The notes under the pieces are model-generated. The model saw only the letters and a program-made list of their open reading frames with translations, was not told where the DNA came from and did not search any database. Positions 36,303 to 45,174 of a stretch of DNA of 64,000 nt are shown one piece after another; position 1 is the first letter of the stretch, and every line of letters begins with the position of its first letter. This DNA is from Bog-756 sp963777665 (GTDB lineage: Bacteria > Actinomycetota > Acidimicrobiia > Acidimicrobiales > RAAP-2). A program made the position numbers and the translations under genes. The DNA lies in the NCBI GenBank assembly GCA_963777665.1, contig CAVZRJ010000006.1, forward strand, positions 536,144-600,143. The letters run 5' to 3'.

Positions 36303-36797
36303 TCAGAGCCCGCCCTCGGGCCGACCCTCGTCCGGCAGGTCTGCCGCAAGGACCTCGACCATCAGGTACTGGAGCTCACCCAGGAACTCGTAGAGCCCGT
36401 ACTCGGCGGCGCGCGGGTCCTCCGGCGCCGGCGGGTCCATGTCCTCGGTCACGTCGAGCCGGGTCCCCAACACCAGGCGGAGCGCACCCACTGCGTCGAG
36501 CCATGCAGCGAATTCGGACTCCTCGAGCGTGTCGGCGTCCGCTGTCCGGATGAGGACCTCCAGGGCCTCGCGGTGATGGTTGACCAGGGCGTTGTCCACC
36601 AGCGCGCGGTACTCGCGCTCGGCGTCGGCCAGCTTGTCACCGGGGTAGGCCGGTGGGAAGAGCCGCCGGACCATCGGGTCCCGGCTCTCGAGGGCGCCGG
36701 GCAGCTGCTGGGCCAGATTGGCGAGGACGACTCTGGCGTTGCGATCGAGCTTGATTGCGAACCGACCGTCACGTCGCCGACGGATCGGCGCGCTCAC
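36303..36797 (-). CDS. DUF2017 family protein
   Basis: About 164 residues of the actinobacterial DUF2017 family, nearly always next to clpS as here. 'LAQQLPGALESRDPMVRRLF' and 'REYRALVDNALVNHHREAL' are family-like helices, and the acidic C-terminal half contains 'YGLYEFLGELQYLMVEVLAA'. The start is set at GTG 36797 because it overlaps the clpS stop by GTGA; ATG 36821 in the same frame would overlap by 28 bp. Function unknown; a link to Clp-dependent proteolysis is inferred from the neighbourhood. Confidence 0.88.
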   Translation of the reverse strand: MSAPIRRRRDGRFAIKLDRNARVVLANLAQQLPGALESRDPMVRRLFPPAYPGDKLADAEREYRALVDNALVNHHREALEVLIRTADADTLEESEFAAWLDAVGALRLVLGTRLDVTEDMDPPAPEDPRAAEYGLYEFLGELQYLMVEVLAADLPDEGRPEGGL

Positions 36798-37099
36798 GTC
36801 GACTGTTCCATGGTGGCCCATAGCCCGTGCTCATGGAGCCGGTAGACGTCGAGCTCGGCCCGCTCCCGGGTTCCGGACGACACCACGGCCCGCCCCTTGT
36901 GGTGCACATCGAGCATGAGCTTGGTGGCTTTCTCCTTCGAGTAGCCGAACAGCTTCTGGAGGACGTAGGTCACGAAAGACATGAGGTTGATCGGGTCATT
37001 CCAGACGATGACCAACCACGGCCGTTCCGTGGTGAGGTCCTCGTCGAAGTCGGTGCGCACGTCCTCGGCGGGCACCGTCTCGGCCGGCAGGGAGGACAC
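36794..37099 (-). CDS. clpS: ATP-dependent Clp protease adaptor ClpS
   Basis: A 101-residue adaptor that hands N-degron substrates to ClpC/ClpA. It has the 'WLVIVWNDPINLMSFVTYVL' strand with the Asp-Pro turn and the Leu/Met pocket, the helix 'LFGYSKEKATKLMLDVHHKG', and the C-terminal 'ELDVYRLHEHGLWATME'. The start is GTG 37099, with a G-rich ribosome site. No stop codon separates it from ctaA upstream in the same frame, so an uncritical ORF call would merge the two. It overlaps DUF2017 by four bases. Confidence 0.93.
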   Translation of the reverse strand: MSSLPAETVPAEDVRTDFDEDLTTERPWLVIVWNDPINLMSFVTYVLQKLFGYSKEKATKLMLDVHHKGRAVVSSGTRERAELDVYRLHEHGLWATMEQST

Positions 37100-37173
37100 C
37101 GCCCCCCGCCGGGCACCCGCGGCATCGGTGCGACCCCCCGGTGTCGCCCGGGACCCGGGCGACCACCAGAGCC

Positions 37174-38155
37174 TCACGCCGGCTCCGGTACCGGGGCGAC
37201 GCCTGCCACCGCCGAGCGATCCTCGGAGCCCTCTGCGGCAGATCCGCCGGACCGGATGCCCGCCGCGCTCGACCACCTCGGGCCGGTGGTCGGAGAGGCC
37301 GTGATGGAACCAGAGCGCGATCGACCAGACCGCGGTTGCCCCGAGCACGTGCATCCCGACCAGCAGAGCCGGGAGGTGGGTGAAGTACTGGGTGTAGCCG
37401 ATCACGCCCTGTGCGAGCATCGCGCCGAGCAGGACGCGCCCCGACTCCTGGACCCTGACCGGCACGTCGGAGCGCCAGAGCTCCCACAGCAGCGCCAACA
37501 GCAGGACCCCGGTGGCGAGCACGATCTCCGCGTGGATGCGGGTCATGGCGGACAGTCCGATCGGCACCCGCTTGGCCCCCACCCCGCCGGCGTGCGGGCC
37601 GGCACCGGTGGTCGCGGTGCCCGCGGCGATGGCCACTGCCAGCAAGCCGAGGGTGACCCGGGTCATCGTGAGGGCACGGCGGCTCACCCCGACCACTCCG
37701 CGTCCCGGTCCGTGCCCGGCCCGCAGAGTGAGCACGACGCCGACGGTCAGGAGGGCCATCCCCACGAGGAAGTGGGTCATGACCACGTACGCGTTGAGCT
37801 TGCTGTAGACGACGATGGCGCCCAGCCCGGCCTCGGCGAAGACCCCCAGCACGAGCCCGGCGGACAGCCAGCGCAGATCGCGGCGGGCCGGCCGGCGGGT
37901 GAAGGCGGCGACAGCGGTCACCGCGCAGGAGACGACGAGGAGGGTCACGAACATCCGGTTGGCGAACTCGATCACCGGGTGGAGCGCGAGCGGCGGGGTC
38001 AGACGACTCTGCGAACAGGTGGGCCAGTCCGGGCAACCGAGGCCCGAGTCCGAGAGCCGGACGGCCGCACCGGTGGCCACGTTGAGCACGATCGCTGCCA
38101 GGGTGCACCGGCAGAGGAGGAGGAACGGGCGGGGACCGGATCGCAGGGAGAGCAC
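37174..38155 (-). CDS. ctaA: Haem A synthase CtaA/COX15, probable frameshift at its end
   Basis: Oxidises haem O to haem A for aa3-type cytochrome oxidase. About eight membrane helices are present. Conserved histidines lie in 'LALHPVIEFANRM', 'VVMTHFLVGMA', 'MTRIHAEIVLATG' and 'ALLVGMHVLGATA', and an N-terminal cysteine pair region reads 'GLGCPDWPTCSQS'. In the raw frame the protein never stops and runs through an Arg/Gly-rich stretch into clpS. One base fewer near 37250 would give the tail 'GSAAEGSEDRSAVAGVAPV' and a TGA at 37174. I used that end. Start GTG 38155 is tentative. Confidence 0.85.
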
Positions 38156-38272
38156 CGTCCATCGATCGTACCGGCCGGTTCGGGACGGCCGCCTCTCCGG
38201 ACCAGGTGGGGGCGTAGGCGTGCCGCTACCCTCGATGGGTGGGTGCGAGCGGCAGGCAGTAATGTGCCGGCC

Positions 38273-39178
38273 ATGGCCCTCCACGCGGTGGCCCTGCCCA
38301 GCCGCCTCTCCGTGACAGCGCGCCTCGGCGCCTATGTGGCGCTCACCAAGCCGCGGATCATCGAGCTCCTGCTCATCACGACGCTTCCCACCATGATCCT
38401 CGCCCAGCGGGGCCTCCCGCCGCTGTGGTTGATGGTGGCCACCCTGGTCGGGGGCGCGCTGGCCGCCGGCGGGGCGAATGCCATCAACATGTACGTGGAC
38501 CGGGACATCGACAAGCTCATGCGCCGGACCCGGAACCGTCCGCTGGTGACCGGGGCGGTGGCTCCCCGCAACGCCCTCATCTTCGCCATCGCCCTCGAGG
38601 TGACCGCGTTCGTCGAGCTCTGGTCGTGGGTCAATCTCCTCTCGGCGGTGCTCGCCGTCTCGGCCACCCTCTTCTACGTGTTCGTCTACACACTCTGGCT
38701 GAAGCGGACCAGCAGTCAGAACATCGTGATCGGCGGCGCGGCCGGCGCGGTCCCGGTCCTCGTCGGCTGGGCGGCGGTGACCGACAGCCTGGCCTGGACC
38801 CCACTCGTGCTCTTCGCCGTCATCTTCGTCTGGACCCCGCCGCACTTCTGGGCGCTCGCCGTCAAGTACAAGGAGGACTACCAGGCTGCGAAGGTTCCGA
38901 TGCTCCCGGCGGTCGCGACCGTCGAGCGGACCGCGGTCGAGATCCTCCTCTACACCGTGGTGATGGTCGGGGCCACGTTGCTGCTGGTCCCGGTGGCCCA
39001 CCTCGGCGGTCTCTACCTGGTCTCGGCCACCGTGCTCGGTCTGGGGTTCATCGGGTTCTCGGTGCGCCTCTGGATGCGGGCCACCCCCAAGGCCGCCATG
39101 CAGCTGTTCAGCTACTCGATCACCTACCTGACCCTTCTCTTCGTCTGCATGGCGGTCGACGTCTTCCTCCACCATTGA
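38273..39178 (+). CDS. ctaB: Protoheme IX farnesyltransferase (haem O synthase)
   Basis: A 301-residue UbiA-type prenyltransferase that adds farnesyl to haem B. The first Asp-rich motif 'NAINMYVDRDIDKLMRRTRN' and the second region 'VIFVWTPPHFWALAVKYKED' followed by 'YQAAKVPMLP' are diagnostic. Eight to nine membrane helices are visible. ATG 38273 is chosen; GTG 38264 is possible. It is divergent from ctaA, the next enzyme of the pathway, across 117 bp, and overlaps the thioredoxin gene by TTGA. Confidence 0.96.
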   Translation: MALHAVALPSRLSVTARLGAYVALTKPRIIELLLITTLPTMILAQRGLPPLWLMVATLVGGALAAGGANAINMYVDRDIDKLMRRTRNRPLVTGAVAPRNALIFAIALEVTAFVELWSWVNLLSAVLAVSATLFYVFVYTLWLKRTSSQNIVIGGAAGAVPVLVGWAAVTDSLAWTPLVLFAVIFVWTPPHFWALAVKYKEDYQAAKVPMLPAVATVERTAVEILLYTVVMVGATLLLVPVAHLGGLYLVSATVLGLGFIGFSVRLWMRATPKAAMQLFSYSITYLTLLFVCMAVDVFLHH

Positions 39179-39807
39179 CGGGCACCTCCGCCGAGGCGAC
39201 CGGCACGGACCCCCCGGTGCCACCGCACCAGACCGCCCCACGGCCCCCGCGGCGCCTGCGCTCGCTGCTCATCGGCTGCGTCATCGCGGCGGGTCTTGGC
39301 GTGTTCCTCTTCGTCGGGCTCGGGAGCGCTCCGAAGAACGGCTCCGGTTCGGGCGGGGTGGTCGCCGCGGGGTCGATCGCCCCCGACTTCACCCTGCCGT
39401 CCCTCACCGGTGGGTCGCCGGTGAGGCTCGATCGCCTGGGTCGGAACCGGCACCGCCCGGTGGTGCTCAACTTCTTCGCCTCCTGGTGCGGCCCCTGCCA
39501 GATGGAGACCCCGCTGCTGGCCTCGACGGCCCGGGCCGAGCAGGCCCGCGGATCGACCGTGCAGTTCGTGGGCGTGGACGTGGCGGACCCGACCGCCGCC
39601 GCGCTCGCATTCGTGCGGCAGTCCGGCATCGGGTACCCGGTCGGGGTCGACGCCAACGTCCGGGTCACCTCGGCTCTCTACGGGCTCGACGGCGAGCCGA
39701 ACACCTTCTTCATCGACGCCTCTGGCCGGGTGCTCGACCATGCGATCGGGCAGGTCACCGCCGCGCAGCTCCACCGATGGCTCAGCCGCCTCGGGAGCCC
39801 GGCCTGA
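39175..39807 (+). CDS. Membrane-anchored thioredoxin-like protein (TlpA/ResA type)
   Basis: A 210-residue protein with a Pro-rich cytoplasmic start, one signal-anchor helix 'LLIGCVIAAGLGVFLFVGLG' and an outside thioredoxin fold. The active site is 'NFFASWCGPCQMETPLL'. 'GVDVADPTAAALAFVRQSG' and 'GLDGEPNTFFIDASGRVLD' match AhpC/TSA-Redoxin family members used in cytochrome and oxidase copper-centre assembly. The TTG start overlaps the ctaB stop, so co-expression with haem O synthase points to oxidase maturation. Confidence 0.88.
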   Translation: MTGTSAEATGTDPPVPPHQTAPRPPRRLRSLLIGCVIAAGLGVFLFVGLGSAPKNGSGSGGVVAAGSIAPDFTLPSLTGGSPVRLDRLGRNRHRPVVLNFFASWCGPCQMETPLLASTARAEQARGSTVQFVGVDVADPTAAALAFVRQSGIGYPVGVDANVRVTSALYGLDGEPNTFFIDASGRVLDHAIGQVTAAQLHRWLSRLGSPA

Positions 39808-39891
39808 ACCGTCTCGGTCGGCCGCTCGGTCCGACGACCGGGCAACCCGCCGGCCGTCACTCCCAGTCCACTGTCACTCCCATCAGCGCCG

Positions 39892-40632
39892 TCACTCCCA
39901 GCGGAAGGTGAGCCCGGCGACCAGTGGAGCGGCGACCGCCCACGCGCCGAGCACCACCCAGTCGCGGGCAGCGACCGGGGTGCCGTGGCCGAGCGTCCCG
40001 TGCAGCGCGTCGGCGAGTGCTGCCGCCGGCACCAGACGCGAGACGTCGGCCATCCAGGCGGGCAGCTTGGCCAGGGGGATGAGCATCCCCCCGAGCAGGA
40101 GGAGCACCACGAAGAGGCTGTTGACTACGGCCAGGTTGACCAGCGGCGCGAGCGTCCCGGCGAGGATGAGCCCGATGCCCCCGAAGGCCACCGTCCCGAG
40201 CACCATGGCGACGAGCGCCTCCCCGGCCAGTGCGCCCGCCCCGCCGGGCCCACCCGGGGTCCACCCGATCGCATAGCCGACCGCCACCAGCACCGCGGCC
40301 TGCAGCAGCTCGACGCCGATGACCGTCATGATCTTGGCGCCCAGCAGGCGGGGTCGGCCGAGCGGGGTGGCTCCGAGGCGCTTGAGCACCCCGTAGCCAC
40401 GTTCGAACCCGGTCCCGACGGAGAGGGCGGTCATCGCCGTCGACATGACGGCCAGGGCCAGGATGCCGGGGACGAGGAAGTCCACCGAGTGGCCGGTCCC
40501 GGTGGGCAGCACGTGCACCGCTGAGAAGAACAGCAGGAACAGCACCGGGATCCCCAGCGTCAAGAAGACGGTCTCGCCGTTGGTGAAGATCATGGTCACT
40601 TCGGCGCGGAGCTGTGCGGCGAGCGGTCGCAT
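39892..40632 (-). CDS. ABC-2 type transporter permease
   Basis: A 246-residue permease with about six helices, including 'TVFLTLGIPVLFLLFFSAV' and 'VNLAVVNSLFVVLLLLGGML', and the ABC-2 hallmark loop 'GYGVLKRLGATPLGRPRLLG'. It starts at ATG 40632, sharing one base with the ATPase stop (TGATG). Pairs like this often sit by ctaA/ctaB in actinobacteria, where a haem- or oxidase-related export has been suggested; the substrate is not known. Confidence 0.88.
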   Translation of the reverse strand: MRPLAAQLRAEVTMIFTNGETVFLTLGIPVLFLLFFSAVHVLPTGTGHSVDFLVPGILALAVMSTAMTALSVGTGFERGYGVLKRLGATPLGRPRLLGAKIMTVIGVELLQAAVLVAVGYAIGWTPGGPGGAGALAGEALVAMVLGTVAFGGIGLILAGTLAPLVNLAVVNSLFVVLLLLGGMLIPLAKLPAWMADVSRLVPAAALADALHGTLGHGTPVAARDWVVLGAWAVAAPLVAGLTFRWE

Positions 40633-41684
40633 CAGCTCCTCGCACGACCCCGCGGGCGGCGGCCCGCCGTTCCGGACGGTGCCACCGGCGTGTCACGCGT
40701 GGGTTCGGTCGCATCACGGGTGGCGGTGATCGCCAGGTACGCCTCCTCGAGCGACTGACCGGTTCGCAGGTCGCCGAGGGAGAGGTCCCGCTCCGCGAGC
40801 CACGCGGCGAGGGCGGCCACCACCCCTGGGGTGGGCGTGCCCCCCGGCGGGCGCAGCCGGTAGCGACCCGGCTGCTCCTCCTCGAGGACGGTCCCGTCCC
40901 CGAGGGCCGCCCCGAGCGAGCCGGTGTCGATCCCGGGAGCGGTCGAGAACCGGATCGAGCCGTCGGCGGTCCCCGTGGTGAGCTCGGTGGGGGTGCCCTC
41001 CGCCAACAGCCGCCCGCGGTCGACGATGATCACCCGGTCGGCGAGCCGCTCGGCCTCTGCCAGCTCATGGGTGGTCAGGACCACGCAGCGGCCCTGTGCC
41101 CGCTGGCCGGCGATGATTTCGCGGACCACGATCCGCCCCTCGGGGTCGACCCCCGCCGTCGGCTCGTCCAGGAAGAGCACCTCGGGCCGGCCGACCAGCG
41201 CGAGCGCCAGCGAGAGCCGTTGCTGCTCTCCTCCCGAGAGCCGCCGCCACCGGGTGCGGCGGACCGCTCCGAGGCCGACCCGCTCGAGCAGTGCCGCGGG
41301 ATCCTCGGGATCCTCGTAGTAGCGGGCGAAGAGGCCGAGCACCTGGGCCGGGTTGAGCATCGGGTAGACGCCCGGGCGCTGCAGCATCACGCCGATGCGC
41401 GGGACCAGGGCGGTGTGGTCGCGCCGTGGATCGAGGCCGAGCACCCGTGCGGTGCCGCCGGTGATCGCCCGGTACCCCTCGAGCGCCTCGACTGTGCTGG
41501 TCTTGCCGGCACCGTTGGGACCGAGCAGGGCGACCACTTCGCCGCGGTGGCCGACGAAGGAGAGGTGGTCGACGGCCACCTTCTCGCCGTAGCGGACGAC
41601 CAACCCTTCGCAGGAGACTGCGGTCTCGTGGTCCGGACGACTCGTCGCTCCGGTGTCGTCGGACTCGGAGTCGGCGCCGTGCAC
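40632..41684 (-). CDS. ABC transporter ATP-binding protein
   Basis: A 350-residue ATPase. Walker A 'LLGPNGAGKTSTVEALEGY', Q-loop 'GVMLQRPGVYP', signature 'RLSGGEQQRLSLALALV', Walker B 'VLFLDEPTAGVD' and switch 'LTTHELAEAERL' are all intact. A C-terminal extension of about 100 residues ends in a Pro/Arg-rich tail. The GTG start at 41684 lies 28 bp from the divergent serS ATG, so the promoters must overlap both coding starts. Partner of the ABC-2 permease. Confidence 0.93.
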   Translation of the reverse strand: MHGADSESDDTGATSRPDHETAVSCEGLVVRYGEKVAVDHLSFVGHRGEVVALLGPNGAGKTSTVEALEGYRAITGGTARVLGLDPRRDHTALVPRIGVMLQRPGVYPMLNPAQVLGLFARYYEDPEDPAALLERVGLGAVRRTRWRRLSGGEQQRLSLALALVGRPEVLFLDEPTAGVDPEGRIVVREIIAGQRAQGRCVVLTTHELAEAERLADRVIIVDRGRLLAEGTPTELTTGTADGSIRFSTAPGIDTGSLGAALGDGTVLEEEQPGRYRLRPPGGTPTPGVVAALAAWLAERDLSLGDLRTGQSLEEAYLAITATRDATEPTRDTPVAPSGTAGRRPRGRARS

Positions 41685-41711
41685 GAGTGGTCACGCTACC
41701 GTTGTGCGGTC

Positions 41712-43001
41712 ATGATCGATATCCGGTTGGTGCGGGAGGACCCCGCGGGGGTCAAGGTCGCGCTCGGGCGCCGGGGGGTGGATCCGGCAGAGGTCGACCG
41801 TCTGATCGCACTCGACTCCGAACTGCGGGACGCGATCGGAGCACGAGACGAGCTCCGGGCCACCGTGAAGGCCCTCTCGCGGGAGGTCGGCGAGGCGCGG
41901 CGGGCCGGGGAGGACGCCCGGGCCGGGGAACTGGCCGGGCAGAGCCGGGCTGCCGGCGAGGAGGAGCGCGCGCTCCACGCCGAGGCCGACCGTGCCCAGG
42001 AGGCGGTCCGCGAGGCGCTCCTGTATCTCCCGAACCTGCCCGCGCCGGACGCCCCGGACGGCGAGGGTCCGGAGGACAACGTCCTCGCACGCAGCTGGCC
42101 GGCCGAACCGCCCGACTACAGCGCGGCCCAGCGGGTGCCCCACTGGGAGATCGGCGCGGAGCTCGGGCTGCTCGACATGGAGCGCGGGGCCAAGCTCTCG
42201 GGTTCGATGTTCCCCCTCTTCCGGGGGACAGGGGCACGGCTTCTGCGTGCCTTGAGCTCGTTCGCGCTCGACAGCCACGCCGACGAGTTCGAGGAGGTGC
42301 GTCCACCCACCCTCGTGCTCACCGAGACCATGGTCTCGACCGGTCACCTCCCGAAGTTCGCAGAGGACGCCTACCACCTCGAGCGCGACGACCTCTGGGC
42401 CATCCCGACCGCCGAGGTCCCCCTGACCTCGATGTGGCGCGGCGACGTGCTCGACGAGGCCGATCTCCCGCTCAAGCTCACCGCCGGCACCGCCTGTTTC
42501 CGGCGCGAGGCCGGCGCCGCGGGCAGGGACACCCGGGGCCTGCTCCGGGTGCACGAGTTCGACAAGGTCGAGCTCTTCGCCTACTCGACCCCCGAGCAGG
42601 CACCGGCACAGCTCGAGTCGATCGTGGCGAGGGCCGAGGGCCTGCTGCAGAGGCTCGGGCTCCGCTACCGCGTGCTCGACCTCTGCGCGGGAGACATGGG
42701 CAACTCGGCGGCACGCACCTTCGACCTCGAGGTCTACTCGCCCGGGGTGGACCAGTGGCTCGAGGTCTCGTCGGTCAGCTGGTGCAGCGACTACCAGGCC
42801 CGGCGCGCGGTGATCCGCTACCGGCCCGCCGGTGGCGGGAGCCCGGCCTTCGTCCACACCCTCAACGGCTCGGCGCTCGCGTGGGCGCGCATCTGGGCCG
42901 CCCTGGTCGAGACGGGACGCCGCGAGGACGGTTCGGTCGTGCTTCCCGAGGTGCTCGGACCGTACCTGGGCGGCGAGACGGTCATTTCCGCACGCGCCTG
43001 A
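41712..43001 (+). CDS. serS: Seryl-tRNA synthetase
   Basis: A 429-residue class II synthetase. The N-terminal coiled-coil arm that binds the tRNA-Ser long arm spans about residues 25-105. Motif 2 is 'CFRREAGAAGRDTRGLLRVH', an acceptable variant of the usual FRxEAG-aGrDTrGl pattern, and motif 3 is 'LNGSALAWARIWAALVE'. 'IPTAEVPLTSMW' forms the serine pocket. The frame is open upstream to 40614 but that part is antisense to the ABC genes; ATG 41712 is the family start. Confidence 0.96.
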   Translation: MIDIRLVREDPAGVKVALGRRGVDPAEVDRLIALDSELRDAIGARDELRATVKALSREVGEARRAGEDARAGELAGQSRAAGEEERALHAEADRAQEAVREALLYLPNLPAPDAPDGEGPEDNVLARSWPAEPPDYSAAQRVPHWEIGAELGLLDMERGAKLSGSMFPLFRGTGARLLRALSSFALDSHADEFEEVRPPTLVLTETMVSTGHLPKFAEDAYHLERDDLWAIPTAEVPLTSMWRGDVLDEADLPLKLTAGTACFRREAGAAGRDTRGLLRVHEFDKVELFAYSTPEQAPAQLESIVARAEGLLQRLGLRYRVLDLCAGDMGNSAARTFDLEVYSPGVDQWLEVSSVSWCSDYQARRAVIRYRPAGGGSPAFVHTLNGSALAWARIWAALVETGRREDGSVVLPEVLGPYLGGETVISARA

Positions 43002-43020
43002 GCACCCGGCACGGGATTCC

Positions 43021-43821
43021 TCAGCGCTGTGCGTCGAACCGGTAGCCGACCCCCCGGATGGTGGTGATCAGCTTCGGAGACGACGGATCCTCCTCGACGT
43101 GGCTGCGCAGCCGCTTGATGTGCACGTCGAGGGTCTTGGTGTCGCCGAAGTAGTCGGAGCCCCACACCCGGTCGATGAGCACGTCGCGGGTCAGCAGCCG
43201 TCCCGCGTTCTCCATCAGCAGCGACAGGAGCTCGAACTCCTTGCGCCGGAGGTGGACGTCCTTCCCACGGATGAAGACGAGGTGGCGGTCCGGATCGATC
43301 TGGATGCCGCCGGCCTCGAGGACCTCGCCCCCGATGCCGTCGGAGGGCCCGGCCTTGACCGATCCCTCGTGGCGCCCGCCCCCCGTCCCGTCACCCGCTG
43401 CCGGCTCGGTCCCCGAACCGTGCTCGCCGATCGGTGTGCGCCGCAGCACTGCCCGCATCCGGGCCACCAGCTCGCGCAGGCGGTAGGGCTTCGAGACGTA
43501 GTCGTCGGCCCCCACCTCGAGGCCGACCACGGTGTCGATCTCGGTGCCCTTGGCGGTGACCATGATGATCGGCACCGACGAGCGGGCCCGGATGGACCGG
43601 CAGACGTCGATGCCCGAGAGCCGCGGCAGCATGAGGTCGAGCAGCACCAGATCGGGCTCGACCGACGCGAACAGCCGCAGGGCCTCGGTACCGTCGCGGG
43701 CCACCGTCACGTCGAACCCCTCGCGGGCGAGGCCGATCACCAAGGCGTCGATGAACGACTCGTCGTCCTCGGCCAGCAGGACCTTGGTCTGCCTCGGATC
43801 CGCCTCCGCCAATTCGCTCAT
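43021..43821 (-). CDS. regX3: OmpR-family response regulator (RegX3-like)
   Basis: A 266-residue two-domain regulator. The receiver has 'VLLAEDDESFIDALVIGL', the phospho-acceptor Asp in 'PDLVLLDLMLPRLSGIDVC', and 'VTAKGTEIDTV', 'GADDYVSKPY'. A Gly-rich linker of about 45 residues, longer than usual, precedes the winged helix 'LRRKEFELLSLLMENAGRLL' with recognition helix 'KTLDVHIKRLRSHVE'. It overlaps senX3 by ATGA. In relatives this pair controls phosphate starvation; that is inference here because no pst or phoU genes are in view. Confidence 0.9.
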   Translation of the reverse strand: MSELAEADPRQTKVLLAEDDESFIDALVIGLAREGFDVTVARDGTEALRLFASVEPDLVLLDLMLPRLSGIDVCRSIRARSSVPIIMVTAKGTEIDTVVGLEVGADDYVSKPYRLRELVARMRAVLRRTPIGEHGSGTEPAAGDGTGGGRHEGSVKAGPSDGIGGEVLEAGGIQIDPDRHLVFIRGKDVHLRRKEFELLSLLMENAGRLLTRDVLIDRVWGSDYFGDTKTLDVHIKRLRSHVEEDPSSPKLITTIRGVGYRFDAQR

Positions 43822-45056
43822 GTGGCGTATTCGGGCGGATTGGGGAGGACGAGGGTGAAGGTCGATCCCTCTCCCTCGCGTGAGTCGACCTCGACCCGAC
43901 CCTGGTGGTTGCTGGCCACGTGGCGGACGATCGAGAGCCCGAGCCCGGTCCCACCCGAGGAACGGCTGCGGCCGTGGTCCACCCGGTAGAAGCGTTCGAA
44001 GATGCGCTCGAGATCACGGGCGGGGATGCCCACGCCGGTGTCCGCCACCGACAGGCGGATCTCGCCGTTGTCCTGGCTCCCGGCCACCTGCACCGCGCTG
44101 TCCTCGTAGGAAAAGGTCACCGCGTTCTCGAGCAGGCTGTGGATGGCCGACACCAGTTGGCGGCGGTCACCCAGCACGTGAACCGGCGGGTTGGGCTCAT
44201 CGAGCTCGATGGTAATGCGGCGCTGTTCGGCGGCGCTCCGGACCCGTTCGATGGCCTCGGCCATGACCAGGTTGATGTAGATCGGCTCGCGGGGCGGAGC
44301 CTCCTCCGACTCGATACGGCTCAGGTCGAGCAGGTCGTCGATGATCCGGCTCACCCGGAAGGCCTCCGCATGGATCCGTGACGCCAGCCGCTGGGCGACC
44401 TCCGGGTCGGGCTCGACGGTGAGGGTCTCGGCCAGGAGCCCGAGCGCGCCGATCGGGGTCTTGAGCTCGTGGCTGACGTTGGCCACGAAGTCGCGGCGGA
44501 TCTCCTCGAGGCGGCGGCGCTCGGAGACGTCGTCGATGATGGCGATGACCCCGAGCGGGCGCCGACCGTCGTCGATGAGCCGGGTGCGCACGGTCAGGGT
44601 CTGGCGCGGCGGCCCGTAGAGGTCGAGGGACCGCTCGGCCGATCCCTCCTGCCAGGCGTTCTCGAGCAGCTCGGTGACCGCCTGGGCGGCCAGGGCATCC
44701 CCGTGGCGGTTGTTCATGAGCCCGACCGCCCTGGCGTTGCGGAAGGCGACGTCCCCGTTCTCGTCGCAGACGATGACCCCCTGGGTGAGGGTGTCGAGTG
44801 CCCGGCGCAGCCGGATGGCGTCCGAGCTGGCCTCGGTGACCGCCTCGGCGGCCTCCCCGGTGACCTTCTCGAGGTGACTCAGGACCGGTTCGACCCCGCC
44901 GTCGTCGGGCGGTTCGACCCCGAGGCGGTTGGAGAGCGCGGTGAGCCGCTGCTGGAGGCTCCGCTTGCCTGCCCTCCGCCCGAGGCGGGCCGCCACGACG
45001 ACGGCCACCACGGCCACGGCGCCCAGCACGAGGTATCCGATCGCGTAGGGGCTCAC
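43818..45056 (-). CDS. senX3: Sensor histidine kinase (SenX3-like)
   Basis: A 412-residue kinase. One N-terminal helix ('IGYLVLGAVAVVAVVVAARL') anchors it, a PAS-like domain follows ('LDTLTQGVIVCDENGDVAFR'), then the HisKA box 'FVANVSHELKTPIGALGLL' and the ATPase boxes 'SLLENAVTFSYED', 'VADTGVGIPARDLERIFERF' and 'GGTGLGLSIV'. This simple topology (one or two helices, cytoplasmic PAS) is that of SenX3. Start is GTG 45056. Its upstream region is AT-rich with evenly spaced GAAA repeats. Confidence 0.9.
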   Translation of the reverse strand: MSPYAIGYLVLGAVAVVAVVVAARLGRRAGKRSLQQRLTALSNRLGVEPPDDGGVEPVLSHLEKVTGEAAEAVTEASSDAIRLRRALDTLTQGVIVCDENGDVAFRNARAVGLMNNRHGDALAAQAVTELLENAWQEGSAERSLDLYGPPRQTLTVRTRLIDDGRRPLGVIAIIDDVSERRRLEEIRRDFVANVSHELKTPIGALGLLAETLTVEPDPEVAQRLASRIHAEAFRVSRIIDDLLDLSRIESEEAPPREPIYINLVMAEAIERVRSAAEQRRITIELDEPNPPVHVLGDRRQLVSAIHSLLENAVTFSYEDSAVQVAGSQDNGEIRLSVADTGVGIPARDLERIFERFYRVDHGRSRSSGGTGLGLSIVRHVASNHQGRVEVDSREGEGSTFTLVLPNPPEYAT

Positions 45057-45111
45057 CGCCTAAGCATGGCAGGCCCCGGGACGCCACCGGTACTTCAGGG
45101 TTTGCAGACAG

Positions 45112-45150
45112 GAAATAACATGAAAATGATTGAAATATCTTGAAATAGGG
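45112..45150. promoter_or_regulatory. Four GAAA(T/A) direct repeats at exact 10-bp spacing
   Basis: GAAATA, GAAAAT, GAAATA and GAAATA begin at 45112, 45122, 45132 and 45142, one helical turn apart, in an unusually AT-rich tract between senX3 and the secretion cluster. Such phased tracts suggest either an array of operator half-sites or intrinsic DNA bending. They sit within about 60 bp of both divergent starts. Confidence 0.5.
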
Positions 45151-45174
45151 TCAGCCACTCCGTATCGTGAGCCC

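Noticed and set aside
36827..38272. Long forward frame running into ctaB
   Set aside because: It is antisense to clpS and ctaA; only the part from ATG 38273 is family-like.
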